Part shown: in pieces, positions 6,917 through 13,428 of the stretch
How the letters are laid out: each line of letters opens with the position of its first letter
Position numbering within the stretch: position 1 is the first letter of the stretch
Source of the DNA: JAKAVK01 sp964419095
GTDB taxonomy: Archaea; Micrarchaeota; Micrarchaeia; Micrarchaeales; CABMGC01
Assembly: GCA_964419095.1 (NCBI GenBank)
Contig: CAYQOG010000019.1
Coordinates: forward strand, 1-16,359
Direction: 5' to 3'
DNA: 16,359 nt
Made by a program: the position numbers and the translations under genes
Notes under the pieces: model-generated
Database searches by the model: none
Told to the model about the DNA's origin: nothing
Seen by the model: only the letters and a program-made list of their open reading frames with translations

Positions 6917-7783
6917 TCACTTGTTCATTACCATTGAACGCATGAAGAACTCGCCGGCTCTGTACGAACTTCTCACAAAAGGCCCTGCAGCGACATACTT
7001 GAAACCTGATTTCATCGCATAGTCCCTAAAGAAGTCAAAACGCTCCGGGCTCACGTATTCTTTTACCTCGATGTGATGCTGGCTCGGCCTCAGGTATTGG
7101 CCCATTGCAAGGAAATCTACCCCCGCGGCCCGCAGGTCCACGATCGCCTGGATTACTTCACCCTCACGTTCACCAACCCCGAGCATCATTGCAGATTTCG
7201 TGTAAATCCTGCCATCAAGTTTCTTAATATCTTCAAGCACCTTGAGGGACTGGTCATAAGCGGCCCTCCTATCCCTAACATCAGGGGTCAGGCGTCTCAC
7301 AGTCTCGATGTTATGGCCTATTACATCAGGCCCCGCATCCACTATGGCCTTCAGGCAGTTTATGTCGTCCCTGAAATCTGGAATCAGCACCTCTACGAGC
7401 GTGTTGGAACTTTCCCTCTTTATCTCCTTGACGCAGTTTGCAAAATGCCCCGCACCCTGGTCAGAAAGGTCATCCCTGCATACCGACGTAATGACTACAT
7501 ATTCCAGTCCCCACTTCTTTATTACTCGTGCAAGCTTCTCCGGCTCCAGCTTGTCCACCTGAATGCCCCTTGCGCTCTTGCTCACTGCGCAGAACCTGCA
7601 TCCTCTTGTGCAGAGATCTCCGAGTACCATGAATGTGGCAGTGCCTCCGCTCCAGCATTCGGTTATGTTCGGGCAGTGCGCCTCAACGCATACTGTATGC
7701 AATCCAAGATCCGTTATGGCCTGCTTTATCTCGGAATACTTTTCGGTGGAAGCCGGTTTTATAGTAAGCCATTCCGGAAGCAA
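6917..7783 (-). CDS. lipA: Lipoyl synthase (288 aa)
   Basis: Radical SAM enzyme that inserts two sulfur atoms into protein-bound octanoyl groups. The auxiliary cluster motif C32-x4-C37-x5-C43 (CVEAHCPNITEC) is complete, as is the radical SAM motif C58-x3-C62-x2-C65 (CTRGCRFC). The C-terminal RSSY (271-274) supplies the unusual serine ligand of the auxiliary cluster. Length is normal. The start is TTG at 7783 (LPEWL follows, as in other LipA proteins). GTGATC just upstream matches the archaeal anti-Shine-Dalgarno end, and no ATG or GTG is available in frame upstream. It has its own TATA box at 7811-7820 and is convergent with lplA. It uses SAM and follows the HTH-CBS regulator by 43 nt on the same strand. 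Confidence 0.95.
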   Translation of the reverse strand: MLPEWLTIKPASTEKYSEIKQAITDLGLHTVCVEAHCPNITECWSGGTATFMVLGDLCTRGCRFCAVSKSARGIQVDKLEPEKLARVIKKWGLEYVVITSVCRDDLSDQGAGHFANCVKEIKRESSNTLVEVLIPDFRDDINCLKAIVDAGPDVIGHNIETVRRLTPDVRDRRAAYDQSLKVLEDIKKLDGRIYTKSAMMLGVGEREGEVIQAIVDLRAAGVDFLAMGQYLRPSQHHIEVKEYVSPERFDFFRDYAMKSGFKYVAAGPFVRSSYRAGEFFMRSMVMNK

Positions 7784-7810
7784 GGGATCACAAAATACGA
7801 TGAATCGGCA

Positions 7811-7820
7811 ACTTATAAAA
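7811..7820 (-). promoter_or_regulatory. TATA box of lipA
   Basis: TTTTATAAGT on the minus strand, centred about 32 bp before the TTG start, predicting a leader of about 7 nt. It begins a few bases after the stop of the regulator gene, so lipA can be transcribed alone or by read-through. Confidence 0.55.
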
Positions 7821-7826
7821 AGGCAG

Positions 7827-8411
7827 TCATACCTGCCCGAGTATGTCGTATATGCTTATTATCCCGATTGCCTTGCCTTTCTCCACCACAATCACAGCAT
7901 CCCACTCCTCCAGTACCTTCTTTATCTTGCCCAATTCGGTCTCCTTCCCGACCCTGGGCAGTTCCTCGTCTATTATCTGCGCAACCCTCATGGACTTTAT
8001 CTTGTCTGGCACTGCTGTGGCTATTTCCATTAGCCTCTTCTGGGATACCGCGCCAATTATGTTCATGTTCCTGTCTATCACCGGAAGCTGCGGGAAGTCG
8101 TAGTCCCTTATGGTCCTTATTGCCGATGCTACAGAATCATCAGGCTTTGCATACACTATCTTTCTCTGCATTATCTGCTCAGCTGTCTTGCTGAACATTC
8201 TCCCCTTCGTATCTATCGACGATAAGTTATCAAGGGTATTCACGATCTTGTGGACCGTTTCATAGCTTGGGTTTAGCCTCTCTATGTCGCTTTCAAGCCT
8301 GGCAACGGTGCTCTGGCTCATCTTGACGTATCTTGCAAGTCTCTTCTGGCTTATCCCCAGCATCTTCCTCTTCCCCTTTATCAGGAGCGCTATGTCCTTC
8401 AGATCCTCCAA
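7827..8411 (-). CDS. Transcriptional regulator: XRE-type HTH plus two CBS domains (194 aa)
   Basis: Residues 5-60 are a Cro/C1-type helix-turn-helix (LGISQKRLARYVKMSQSTVARLES). Residues about 78-130 and 138-194 are a CBS pair (IVYAKPDDSVASAIRTIRDYDFPQLPVID...IIGAVS and ELPRVGKETELGKIKKVLEEWDAVIVVEKGKAIGIIS). CBS pairs bind adenosyl ligands such as AMP, ATP, SAM or MTA, so this looks like a ligand-sensing DNA-binding protein. The start is TTG at 8411 with GTGAT shortly before it. It diverges from metK, with a palindrome (8425-8447) in the shared promoter region, and precedes lipA on its own strand. This context suggests that it senses SAM or a SAM product and controls metK. Ligand and DNA target are inferred. 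Confidence 0.88.
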   Translation of the reverse strand: MEDLKDIALLIKGKRKMLGISQKRLARYVKMSQSTVARLESDIERLNPSYETVHKIVNTLDNLSSIDTKGRMFSKTAEQIMQRKIVYAKPDDSVASAIRTIRDYDFPQLPVIDRNMNIIGAVSQKRLMEIATAVPDKIKSMRVAQIIDEELPRVGKETELGKIKKVLEEWDAVIVVEKGKAIGIISIYDILGQV

Positions 8412-8424
8412 TTTATCACGTCGC

Positions 8425-8447
8425 TATAATTACCAACAGTAATATTC
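8425..8447. promoter_or_regulatory. Putative operator, ATTAC-N5-GTAAT, between the HTH-CBS regulator and metK
   Basis: ATTAC (8429-8433) and GTAAT (8439-8443) are inverted arms separated by 5 nt. Over 23 positions the site agrees with the longer palindrome at 10260-10282 at 17 bases. It ends 13 nt before the metK TATA box and begins 14 nt upstream of the regulator start codon, so one bound dimer could act on both promoters. Found by eye; the protein that binds it is inferred. Confidence 0.5.
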
Positions 8448-8460
8448 AGTGTAACAATAA

Positions 8461-8468
8461 TTATAAAT
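8461..8468 (+). promoter_or_regulatory. TATA box of metK, usable in both directions
   Basis: TTATAAAT predicts a metK start site near 8489 and a leader of about 29 nt. The complementary strand (TTTATAAT, 8460-8467) can serve the regulator gene, with a start site near 8439, inside the putative operator. Confidence 0.55.
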
Positions 8469-8517
8469 AGGTTGCCTTCCCATAGGATTGCAATAAGCTT
8501 ATTGTACTGGTAGTACC

Positions 8518-9717
8518 ATGAGAAACATATCAATAGAAAGGCTAGAGTTGAAGCCGGTGAGCGGGCAGTCAACAGAATACGTGGAGAGGAAGGGCGTAGG
8601 ACATCCGGACAGCCTTATTGACGGCATAGTTGATGAGACAAGCCATGCGCTGTGCAGAGAATACATGAACTCATTCGGCACGATACTTCACCACAATGTG
8701 GACAAGGGACTCATAATAGGAGGAGCGGCAAAGGCCACATACGGCAAGGGAAAGATAACAAAGAAGATAGAAGTTATAGTAACTGGAAGGGCCATAAACA
8801 AGATAAACGGCAAGGTAATCGACGTAAACCAGATAGCAGAGGATGTGACGCGCAACTACCTGAAGGAGAATACGCGTTTCCTGGACTTGGAGAACGAGGT
8901 TGTAATAAAATCCAAGATAGCAAAGGGCAGCGAGGATCTTACGCACATATTCGCGAGAAAGTCTGACGTGCCCCTTGCAAATGATACCTCATTCGGGATA
9001 GGGTTTGCCCCATTCTCCGACACAGAGAGGCTTGTACTCGAGACCGAGAGGTACCTGAACAGCAAAGAGTATAAGGCGGGGTTCCCCGCCGTAGGGGAAG
9101 ACATAAAGGTCATGGGCTGCAGAAATGGAAGCAGGATAACGCTGACCGTAGCAATAGCGTTCGTTGCCCATCTGGTACCAAACAAGGATGAATACGCAAG
9201 ATTCAAGGAGAGGGCCACGAAGGACATCTTGAAGTTCGCATCCAAGATAACGAATAAGGATGTTGCAGTCGAGGTTAACACCGGCGACGACCTTGAGGGC
9301 GAGGCTCCATACCTGACCAAGTCTGGATTGAGCTGCGAGGCAGGAGACGATGGATCTGTAGGAAGAGGCAACAGGGTAAACGGGCTGATAACTCCTTTCA
9401 GGCACATGAGCCTTGAGGCGGCAGCTGGGAAGAATCCCATAAACCACATAGGAAAGATCTACAACATACTTGCTACGGAGCTCGCGCACGACATAGTGAA
9501 GCAGTACCCCCAGATACTCGAATGCGACATAGCTGCGTTGTCGCAGATAGGCAAGAGAATAGACCAGCCGCTGAACCTCAACATCAACATGATAGTTGAG
9601 AGCGGCGCCAACTTCGACAACATAAGGAGCAAGGCGCACTACATCTCGGACCAATGGCTTGACAACATCGGCAAGCTCACTACAGATATTGCACTCGGCA
9701 AGTACAAGACCTTCTGA
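8518..9717 (+). CDS. metK: S-adenosylmethionine synthetase, archaeal type (399 aa)
   Basis: Makes SAM from methionine and ATP in the cytoplasm. This is the archaeal MAT family, only distantly related to bacterial/eukaryotic MetK. Hallmarks are VERKGVGHPDSLIDGI near the N-terminus (GHPDS 28-32), GGAAKATYGKGKI, EVNTGDDLEGEAPYLTKSG and GDDGSVGRGNRVNGLITPFR, and the following GKNPINHIGK. Length matches the family (about 400 aa). The ATG at 8518 has only a weak ribosome binding site (GGTAGT). The gene lies opposite the HTH-CBS regulator, with a palindromic site upstream of its TATA box. The 148-aa unknown gene follows after 12 nt and is probably co-transcribed. Confidence 0.97.
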   Translation: MRNISIERLELKPVSGQSTEYVERKGVGHPDSLIDGIVDETSHALCREYMNSFGTILHHNVDKGLIIGGAAKATYGKGKITKKIEVIVTGRAINKINGKVIDVNQIAEDVTRNYLKENTRFLDLENEVVIKSKIAKGSEDLTHIFARKSDVPLANDTSFGIGFAPFSDTERLVLETERYLNSKEYKAGFPAVGEDIKVMGCRNGSRITLTVAIAFVAHLVPNKDEYARFKERATKDILKFASKITNKDVAVEVNTGDDLEGEAPYLTKSGLSCEAGDDGSVGRGNRVNGLITPFRHMSLEAAAGKNPINHIGKIYNILATELAHDIVKQYPQILECDIAALSQIGKRIDQPLNLNINMIVESGANFDNIRSKAHYISDQWLDNIGKLTTDIALGKYKTF

Positions 9718-9729
9718 TAGGTGAAATGG

Positions 9730-10176
9730 ATGTACCACGGAGAACCCAGGCAGACAAGAATCACGAGACCCGTCTTCCAGATAGGCATGGACCGGCAGAC
9801 TGCCGGGGTTCTGCGCCAAAACGCAAAGGAAGGCGAAACGCTCTCAAAAACCTTTGGCAGACTTGCAAGGAAGGGGGCTCGCATGGATGGCGATGCGGTT
9901 GTGCCTTTGGAAGGAATCTCAGGACCTTATGTTGCCATCGTTGTCGTGGAAGACCCAAGCCTCAAGAAACTCGTTCAGGATTCAAGAAGGCGGGATACCA
10001 TATCGATTGCAGACGCGCAGGGCGGCGCCATCGAGACTAGGCAAACCGAGACTACACCGAGTGCTGCAAAGAGGCTCGTGCTTCTCGGAGCGCTGGCCCC
10101 TCATGATGCAAGTTATAATGCTCCTGCCCCTTCTGGGCGGGTATACGACGGCCCTGAGCGCTTCAAGGAATCCTAA
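9730..10176 (+). CDS. Unknown protein in the metK operon (148 aa)
   Basis: I do not recognise a named family. AGGTGA (9719-9724) followed by ATG at 9730 gives a clear start just after the metK stop; a GTG at 9721 is less likely because it lies inside that ribosome binding site. Residues about 13-45 (PVFQIGMDRQTAGVLRQNA, then GETLSKTFGRLARKG) read as a strand followed by two helices, loosely like ribbon-helix-helix/VapB-type N-termini. That resemblance is weak. Residues 57-75 contain VVPLEGISGPYVAIVVVED, a probable beta core. The last 50 residues are Ala/Pro/Thr-rich and probably disordered. No signal peptide or membrane segment is seen. Its place behind metK and before another SAM gene suggests a link to SAM metabolism or its control. 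Confidence 0.7.
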   Translation: MYHGEPRQTRITRPVFQIGMDRQTAGVLRQNAKEGETLSKTFGRLARKGARMDGDAVVPLEGISGPYVAIVVVEDPSLKKLVQDSRRRDTISIADAQGGAIETRQTETTPSAAKRLVLLGALAPHDASYNAPAPSGRVYDGPERFKES

Positions 10177-10218
10177 AATACGTAGTTAGATCAATTTCCC
10201 CAAGAAATCCTGATGCCA

Positions 10219-10233
10219 TTTTTATTCATTTTT
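10219..10233 (+). terminator. T-rich terminator of the metK operon
   Basis: Two T runs (TTTTT and TTTTT, separated by ATTCA) lie about 45 nt after the stop of the 148-aa gene and before the next promoter, a typical archaeal oligo-T signal. Confidence 0.45.
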
Positions 10234-10259
10234 CAGCATCTGCCATCTCCTCTCGTCGT

Positions 10260-10282
10260 TAATATTACTATTAGTAATATTA
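10260..10282. promoter_or_regulatory. Perfect palindrome upstream of the DUF62 gene (putative operator)
   Basis: TAATATTACTA (10260-10270), one centre base, then TAGTAATATTA (10272-10282): 11-bp perfect inverted arms. The core ATTAC-N5-GTAAT is the same as in the metK/regulator site. It ends 15 nt before the TATA box of the DUF62 gene, almost the same placement as at metK (13 nt). A site upstream of TATA can fit activation as well as repression in archaea. Confidence 0.6.
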
Positions 10283-10297
10283 TCAAGAAAAATATTA

Positions 10298-10305
10298 TTA
10301 TAAAT
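10298..10305 (+). promoter_or_regulatory. TATA box of the DUF62 gene
   Basis: TTATAAAT, identical to the metK TATA octamer. Predicted start site near 10326, leaving a leader of about 20 nt with GTGAT just before the ATG at 10346. An in-frame ATG at 10304 falls inside this box and cannot be the start. Confidence 0.6.
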
Positions 10306-10345
10306 GTTGACTCCAATTGCATATTGGAATGTATTAAGTGATAGG

Positions 10346-11206
10346 ATGGCAAATAGAAATCCGATAGTGTACATAATAGCCGATTACGGAGTTGGAGACC
10401 TTGCATTCGCCGAAGTCCACCAAAGGATAAGCGCACTTATCCCTGATGCAACGATACACAACCTGTCTGCAGACCAGTTCAGCACAACTCATACTGGCTT
10501 CTGCGCATACCAGCTGGCACTGAATGACCAAAGGGATTTCAATGTAAGGCGCGGCTTTGGCGATAGCGCAAGGAAGACATATCTGTTCCTGAATACTGCA
10601 CCAAGGCGCGACGATTCAAGCCCTAGGAGGGATAACGAGGGAGAAGGCCTCGTTTACGCAAGGCTCAGGAGCGGTCTTGAGATAGTAGGTGTGCTATCTG
10701 GTGAATCATTCTCGTTTGTTAAGCCACTGATAGAGGAATTCCATGTTATAGACGTTCCAAGGTGCGGATCTCAATTCAGGTCAAGGGACATATTCCCCGA
10801 AGCGCTTGCAAGCATCGTTCGCGGAGATTATTCACAGCTTGGCGCCACTATTAACAAGAAGGCCATACCGGACCCAGAGTCTGACAGGATCGCTCATGTA
10901 GATGGATACGGGAACATAAAGCTATCCACACAAAGCTCACAATTGCAGGATCTCAGGGCTGGAGACAATGTCTGGATAACATTTGGGGGGAAAACCCTCA
11001 ACGCGATCTATACTGACGGAATCTTCAGTGTTAAGGAGGGCGAACTCTGCCTCGCTCCAGGTTCCTCCGGTCCTCACGGAAACGAATTCCTTGAGGTAAG
11101 CAAAAGATTCGGGAACGCCTGGGAAGAGTTTGGAAGACCCAGAGTAGAGGCAAGGATGGAGCTAAAGACTGACGGAATTCGCGGAAGAATAAGTGCAAGA
11201 TCCTAA
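10346..11206 (+). CDS. Divergent SAM hydroxide adenosyltransferase-family protein, DUF62 (286 aa)
   Basis: Family members split SAM into adenosine and methionine, or are halogenases. The N-terminal IIADYGVGDLAFAEVHQRISALIPDATIHNLS matches the TDFG...Y...MKG...I.P...I.DI.H pattern with D13 kept. FRSRDIFPEALA (144-155) matches the F-H-G-RDIFAP segment. The C-terminal VDGYGNIKLS, then GELCLAPGSSG and VSKRFGNAWEEFG, match the second domain. The usual DPGVGTxR segment is replaced by NTAPRRDDSSPRRDN (83-97), and the His of the Asp-Arg-His triad (HGRDIF) is R145, so ordinary hydrolase activity is doubtful. ATG 10346 is chosen for GTGAT 3-4 nt upstream. The palindrome before its promoter links it to metK. 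It is convergent with rps10, with 18 bp between the stops. Confidence 0.75.
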   Translation: MANRNPIVYIIADYGVGDLAFAEVHQRISALIPDATIHNLSADQFSTTHTGFCAYQLALNDQRDFNVRRGFGDSARKTYLFLNTAPRRDDSSPRRDNEGEGLVYARLRSGLEIVGVLSGESFSFVKPLIEEFHVIDVPRCGSQFRSRDIFPEALASIVRGDYSQLGATINKKAIPDPESDRIAHVDGYGNIKLSTQSSQLQDLRAGDNVWITFGGKTLNAIYTDGIFSVKEGELCLAPGSSGPHGNEFLEVSKRFGNAWEEFGRPRVEARMELKTDGIRGRISARS

Positions 11207-11224
11207 ATAAAGAAAAGAATGGGA

Positions 11225-11530
11225 TCAGGAGAGGGTCATTTCTATCTGGACTGTGTCCGGCACAGTTATTCTCATTACCTGCCTGAGCGCCTGCTCGCTC
11301 CCTTCTATTTCCACGAGCCATTTGTGAATACGCATCTCCCAGTGCTCGTAGGTGTGCGAGCCGTCTCCGCAGGGAGTCTTTCTCGTTGATACGTTGAGCG
11401 TCTTGGTTGGCAGAGGAATAGGTCCCTTGAACTTTATGCCTGCGGCCTTCGCGATCTCGACGATCTGCTTCGCAATTCTGACTACGTCATCCTTGTTCCT
11501 GCTTATCATCTTTATGCGAGTCGTAGGCAT
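11225..11530 (-). CDS. rps10: 30S ribosomal protein uS10 (101 aa)
   Basis: Small-subunit head protein. It carries the uS10 pattern: an IKMISRNKDDV strand near the N-terminus, then GIKFKGPIPLPTKTLNVSTRKTPCGDGSHTYEHWEMRIHKW split over residues 35-76, then ALRQVMRITVPDTVQIEM at the end. Length is as in other archaea (about 102 aa). It starts 9 nt after the EF-1alpha stop, the conserved archaeal EF-1alpha-uS10 pair, and should be co-transcribed from the EF-1alpha promoter. Confidence 0.97.
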   Translation of the reverse strand: MPTTRIKMISRNKDDVVRIAKQIVEIAKAAGIKFKGPIPLPTKTLNVSTRKTPCGDGSHTYEHWEMRIHKWLVEIEGSEQALRQVMRITVPDTVQIEMTLS

Positions 11531-11539
11531 TCAATCCCT

Positions 11540-12805
11540 TTATGCCTTCTTGATGTCCAGGACTACGCCTGCTGCGACTGTCTGTCCCATGTCCCTTATG
11601 GCGAATCTTCCCAGCTGGGGAAATTCCTGGAACTTCTCGATGCATATGGGCTTCGATGGCTTTATCTTGACTATGGCTATGTCGCCGTTCTTGATGAACT
11701 CAGGGTTCTTCGCGACGGTCTGGCCTGTCTTTGGATCCTTCTTCTCCGATATCTCCATTATAGTGCAAGCGATCTGCATTGTGTGTATGTGGAAGACAGG
11801 AGTGTATCCAGGCGCTATCGCGGTAGGGTGGTTTATGACCACTATCTGTGCCGTGAACTCCGCAGCGACTGTGGGCGGGCTTGAAGCCGGTCCTATCACG
11901 TCCCCGCGCTTTATGTCCTTCTTGTCTATACCCTTTACGTTGAAACCGACGTTGTCGCCAGGCTCTGCCTTCTGCAGCTGCTGGTGGTGCATTTCTATGC
12001 TCCTTACTTCCGTCTTTGCACCGCTTGGCATGACTACGATTTGGTCGCCAGGCTTCATCGTGCCCGTCTCAACTCTTCCTACAGGCACTGTTCCGAATCC
12101 CGCAATGCTGTAGACGTCCTGTACGGGGAGCCTGAGAGGCTTGTCCGTAGGCTTTGTAGGAACTGTGAGCGTGTCAAGCGCTCCGAGAAGCGTTGGGCCC
12201 GTGTACCATGACAGCTTGTCCGACTTTGCGGCCACGTTCGAGCCCTCAAGCGCGGAGTATGGTATGAACGTTATCTTGCTTACGTCGTATCCGACAGTTT
12301 TCAGCAAATCGCTGACCTTCTGCTTCGTGTCGTCGAACTTCGCCTTGTCGAATCCCGCCGCGTCCATCTTGTTTATTCCGACCATGAGCTGCGAGATACC
12401 GAGCACCTTTGCAAGGTATGCATGCTCCCTTGTCTGTGACTGTATTCCATCAGGGCATGAGACTACGAGCACTGCCGCGTCTGCCTGGCTCGCTCCCGTG
12501 ATCATGTTCTTGACGAAGTCCCTGTGTCCAGGTGCGTCTATGATCGTGAAGTAGTACTTAGGCGTTTGGAAGTCCCTGTGCATGATGTCTATCGTGATAC
12601 CGCGCTCCCTTTCCTCCTTGAGCTGGTCCATTACGAATGCGAACTCGAAGGTAGGCCTGTTGTATTTCACAACTTCCTCCTTGAGCTTCTTCATGTCCTG
12701 CTCGCTGACTGCCTTGGTCTCGTAGAGAAGCCTCCCTACGGTTGTTGACTTTCCGTGGTCTATGTGCCCTATGAATATCAGGTTCAAGTGCGGTTTTTCG
12801 GCCAT
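11540..12805 (-). CDS. tuf: Translation elongation factor 1-alpha (421 aa)
   Basis: GTPase that delivers aminoacyl-tRNA to the ribosome. G1 is GHIDHGKST (13-21), the switch I region has ERERGITID, G3 is DAPGH (89-93), G4 is NKMD (144-147), and YSALEGSNVA is the G5 region. Two beta-barrel domains follow (LPVQDVYSIAGFGTVPVGRVETG; TAQIVVINHP...GYTPVFHIHT). The C-terminal GRFAIRDMGQTVAAGVV is standard. Length is slightly short but normal for small archaeal genomes. GGTGA lies 5 nt before the ATG. The leader of about 90 nt is long for this window and contains an inverted repeat at 12853-12876. Confidence 0.98.
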   Translation of the reverse strand: MAEKPHLNLIFIGHIDHGKSTTVGRLLYETKAVSEQDMKKLKEEVVKYNRPTFEFAFVMDQLKEERERGITIDIMHRDFQTPKYYFTIIDAPGHRDFVKNMITGASQADAAVLVVSCPDGIQSQTREHAYLAKVLGISQLMVGINKMDAAGFDKAKFDDTKQKVSDLLKTVGYDVSKITFIPYSALEGSNVAAKSDKLSWYTGPTLLGALDTLTVPTKPTDKPLRLPVQDVYSIAGFGTVPVGRVETGTMKPGDQIVVMPSGAKTEVRSIEMHHQQLQKAEPGDNVGFNVKGIDKKDIKRGDVIGPASSPPTVAAEFTAQIVVINHPTAIAPGYTPVFHIHTMQIACTIMEISEKKDPKTGQTVAKNPEFIKNGDIAIVKIKPSKPICIEKFQEFPQLGRFAIRDMGQTVAAGVVLDIKKA

Positions 12806-12852
12806 ATTTTCACCATGTTTTTAGCATTAATAGTTCAAACTTTTGACGTCAG

Positions 12853-12876
12853 AATCTGTCTTGAAAGACGTAGATT
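12853..12876 (-). repeat. Inverted repeat in the EF-1alpha leader
   Basis: AATCT-GTCTT (12853-12862) is mirrored by AAGAC (12865-12869) and AGATT (12872-12876), giving 10 paired bases with a 2-nt bulge. A GACGTC palindrome sits beside it at 12845-12850. It lies in the predicted untranslated leader of the EF-1alpha/uS10 mRNA. A regulatory role is only possible, not shown. Confidence 0.3.
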
Positions 12877-12919
12877 AGACTTGTAAGCTGCTAACGCGAT
12901 TATGATATGCTTGTCAACG

Positions 12920-12930
12920 TATTTAAATCT
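12920..12930 (-). promoter_or_regulatory. TATA box of the EF-1alpha/uS10 operon
   Basis: AGATTTAAATA on the minus strand is a near-consensus archaeal TATA element. The start site is expected near 12900, about 90 nt before the ATG. No nearer TATA of similar quality is seen, so the leader is probably real. Confidence 0.55.
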
Positions 12931-12960
12931 TTCCATGTGTGCTCTCTGGTGCATATACCT

Positions 12961-12970
12961 CTATATAAAT
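12961..12970 (+). promoter_or_regulatory. TATA box of the MazG-like gene
   Basis: CTATATAAAT lies about 35 bp before the ATG at 13001, predicting a leader of roughly 10 nt that includes GGTG as ribosome binding site. Confidence 0.55.
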
Positions 12971-13000
12971 GCTAAAAGGCAATCCTAATTGGTGCTTATT

Positions 13001-13360
13001 ATGGACAAGAAAGTGACAATAGAGGAGCTAAAGGAAGAAGTGCACAAGTTCAACGTGGAGAGGGACTGGGACCAGTTCCATAACCCCAAGGACATGGCAG
13101 TGAACATCTCCCTTGAGGCCGCAGAGCTCCTTGAGCCTTTTGTATACAAGTCGGAGAAGCAGATGGAAGAGATAATGAATGGGAAGAAGAGAGCTGATGT
13201 GCAGGACGAGCTGGCAGACGTCTTCTGGGCCGTGCTTATGTTCGCAGAGAGAAGCAACATAGATCTTTCCGACGCGTTGCGCCAGAAGATGAAGAAGTCC
13301 GCATTGAAGTATCCTGCCGAAAAGGTGCGCGGATCTAACAAGAAGTACAATGAATACTAG
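13001..13360 (+). CDS. MazG-like nucleotide pyrophosphohydrolase (119 aa)
   Basis: Single-domain all-alpha NTP pyrophosphatase of the dCTPase/RS21-C6 type, which hydrolyses (often non-canonical or surplus) dNTPs to dNMP and PPi. The motif E-x2-E...E-x2-D is visible: E39 and E42 in ISLEAAELLEPF, and E70 and D73 in VQDELADVFW. The leading VERDWDQFHNPKDMAVNIS matches the RDWxQFHxPxxL start of this subfamily. Length is typical for the single-domain form. The ATG at 13001 has GGTG 6 nt upstream; an upstream in-frame TTG (12989) would be at the predicted start site and is less likely. It is divergent from EF-1alpha and transcribed alone. Confidence 0.9.
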   Translation: MDKKVTIEELKEEVHKFNVERDWDQFHNPKDMAVNISLEAAELLEPFVYKSEKQMEEIMNGKKRADVQDELADVFWAVLMFAERSNIDLSDALRQKMKKSALKYPAEKVRGSNKKYNEY

Positions 13361-13396
13361 AGATTCAGATCCAAAAAGGTGCTATAGTTTTGAAGA

Positions 13397-13405
13397 TATA
13401 TATAA
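13397..13405 (+). promoter_or_regulatory. TATA box of the secreted TIM-barrel-like protein gene
   Basis: ATATATAAA, centred 28 bp before the ATG at 13429, suggests a leaderless mRNA. The whole 13390-13428 stretch is very AT-rich, so the exact element is uncertain. Confidence 0.45.
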
Positions 13406-13428
13406 ACATTTATATTTAAAAATAATAT

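Noticed and set aside
7797..7826. A second C/D box RNA suggested by ACGATGA in the lipA upstream gap
   Set aside because: No D or D' box follows at a usable distance and the gap is too short.
7073..8194. A 373-codon open frame on the plus strand
   Set aside because: It lies opposite lipA and the HTH-CBS regulator, both with complete family motifs. Its product is Cys/Ser/Pro/Leu-rich without recognisable domains. It is a shadow of the real genes.
8989..9819. A 276-codon minus-strand frame across metK
   Set aside because: It is antisense to a well-supported archaeal MAT, has no motifs, and has no promoter placed for it.
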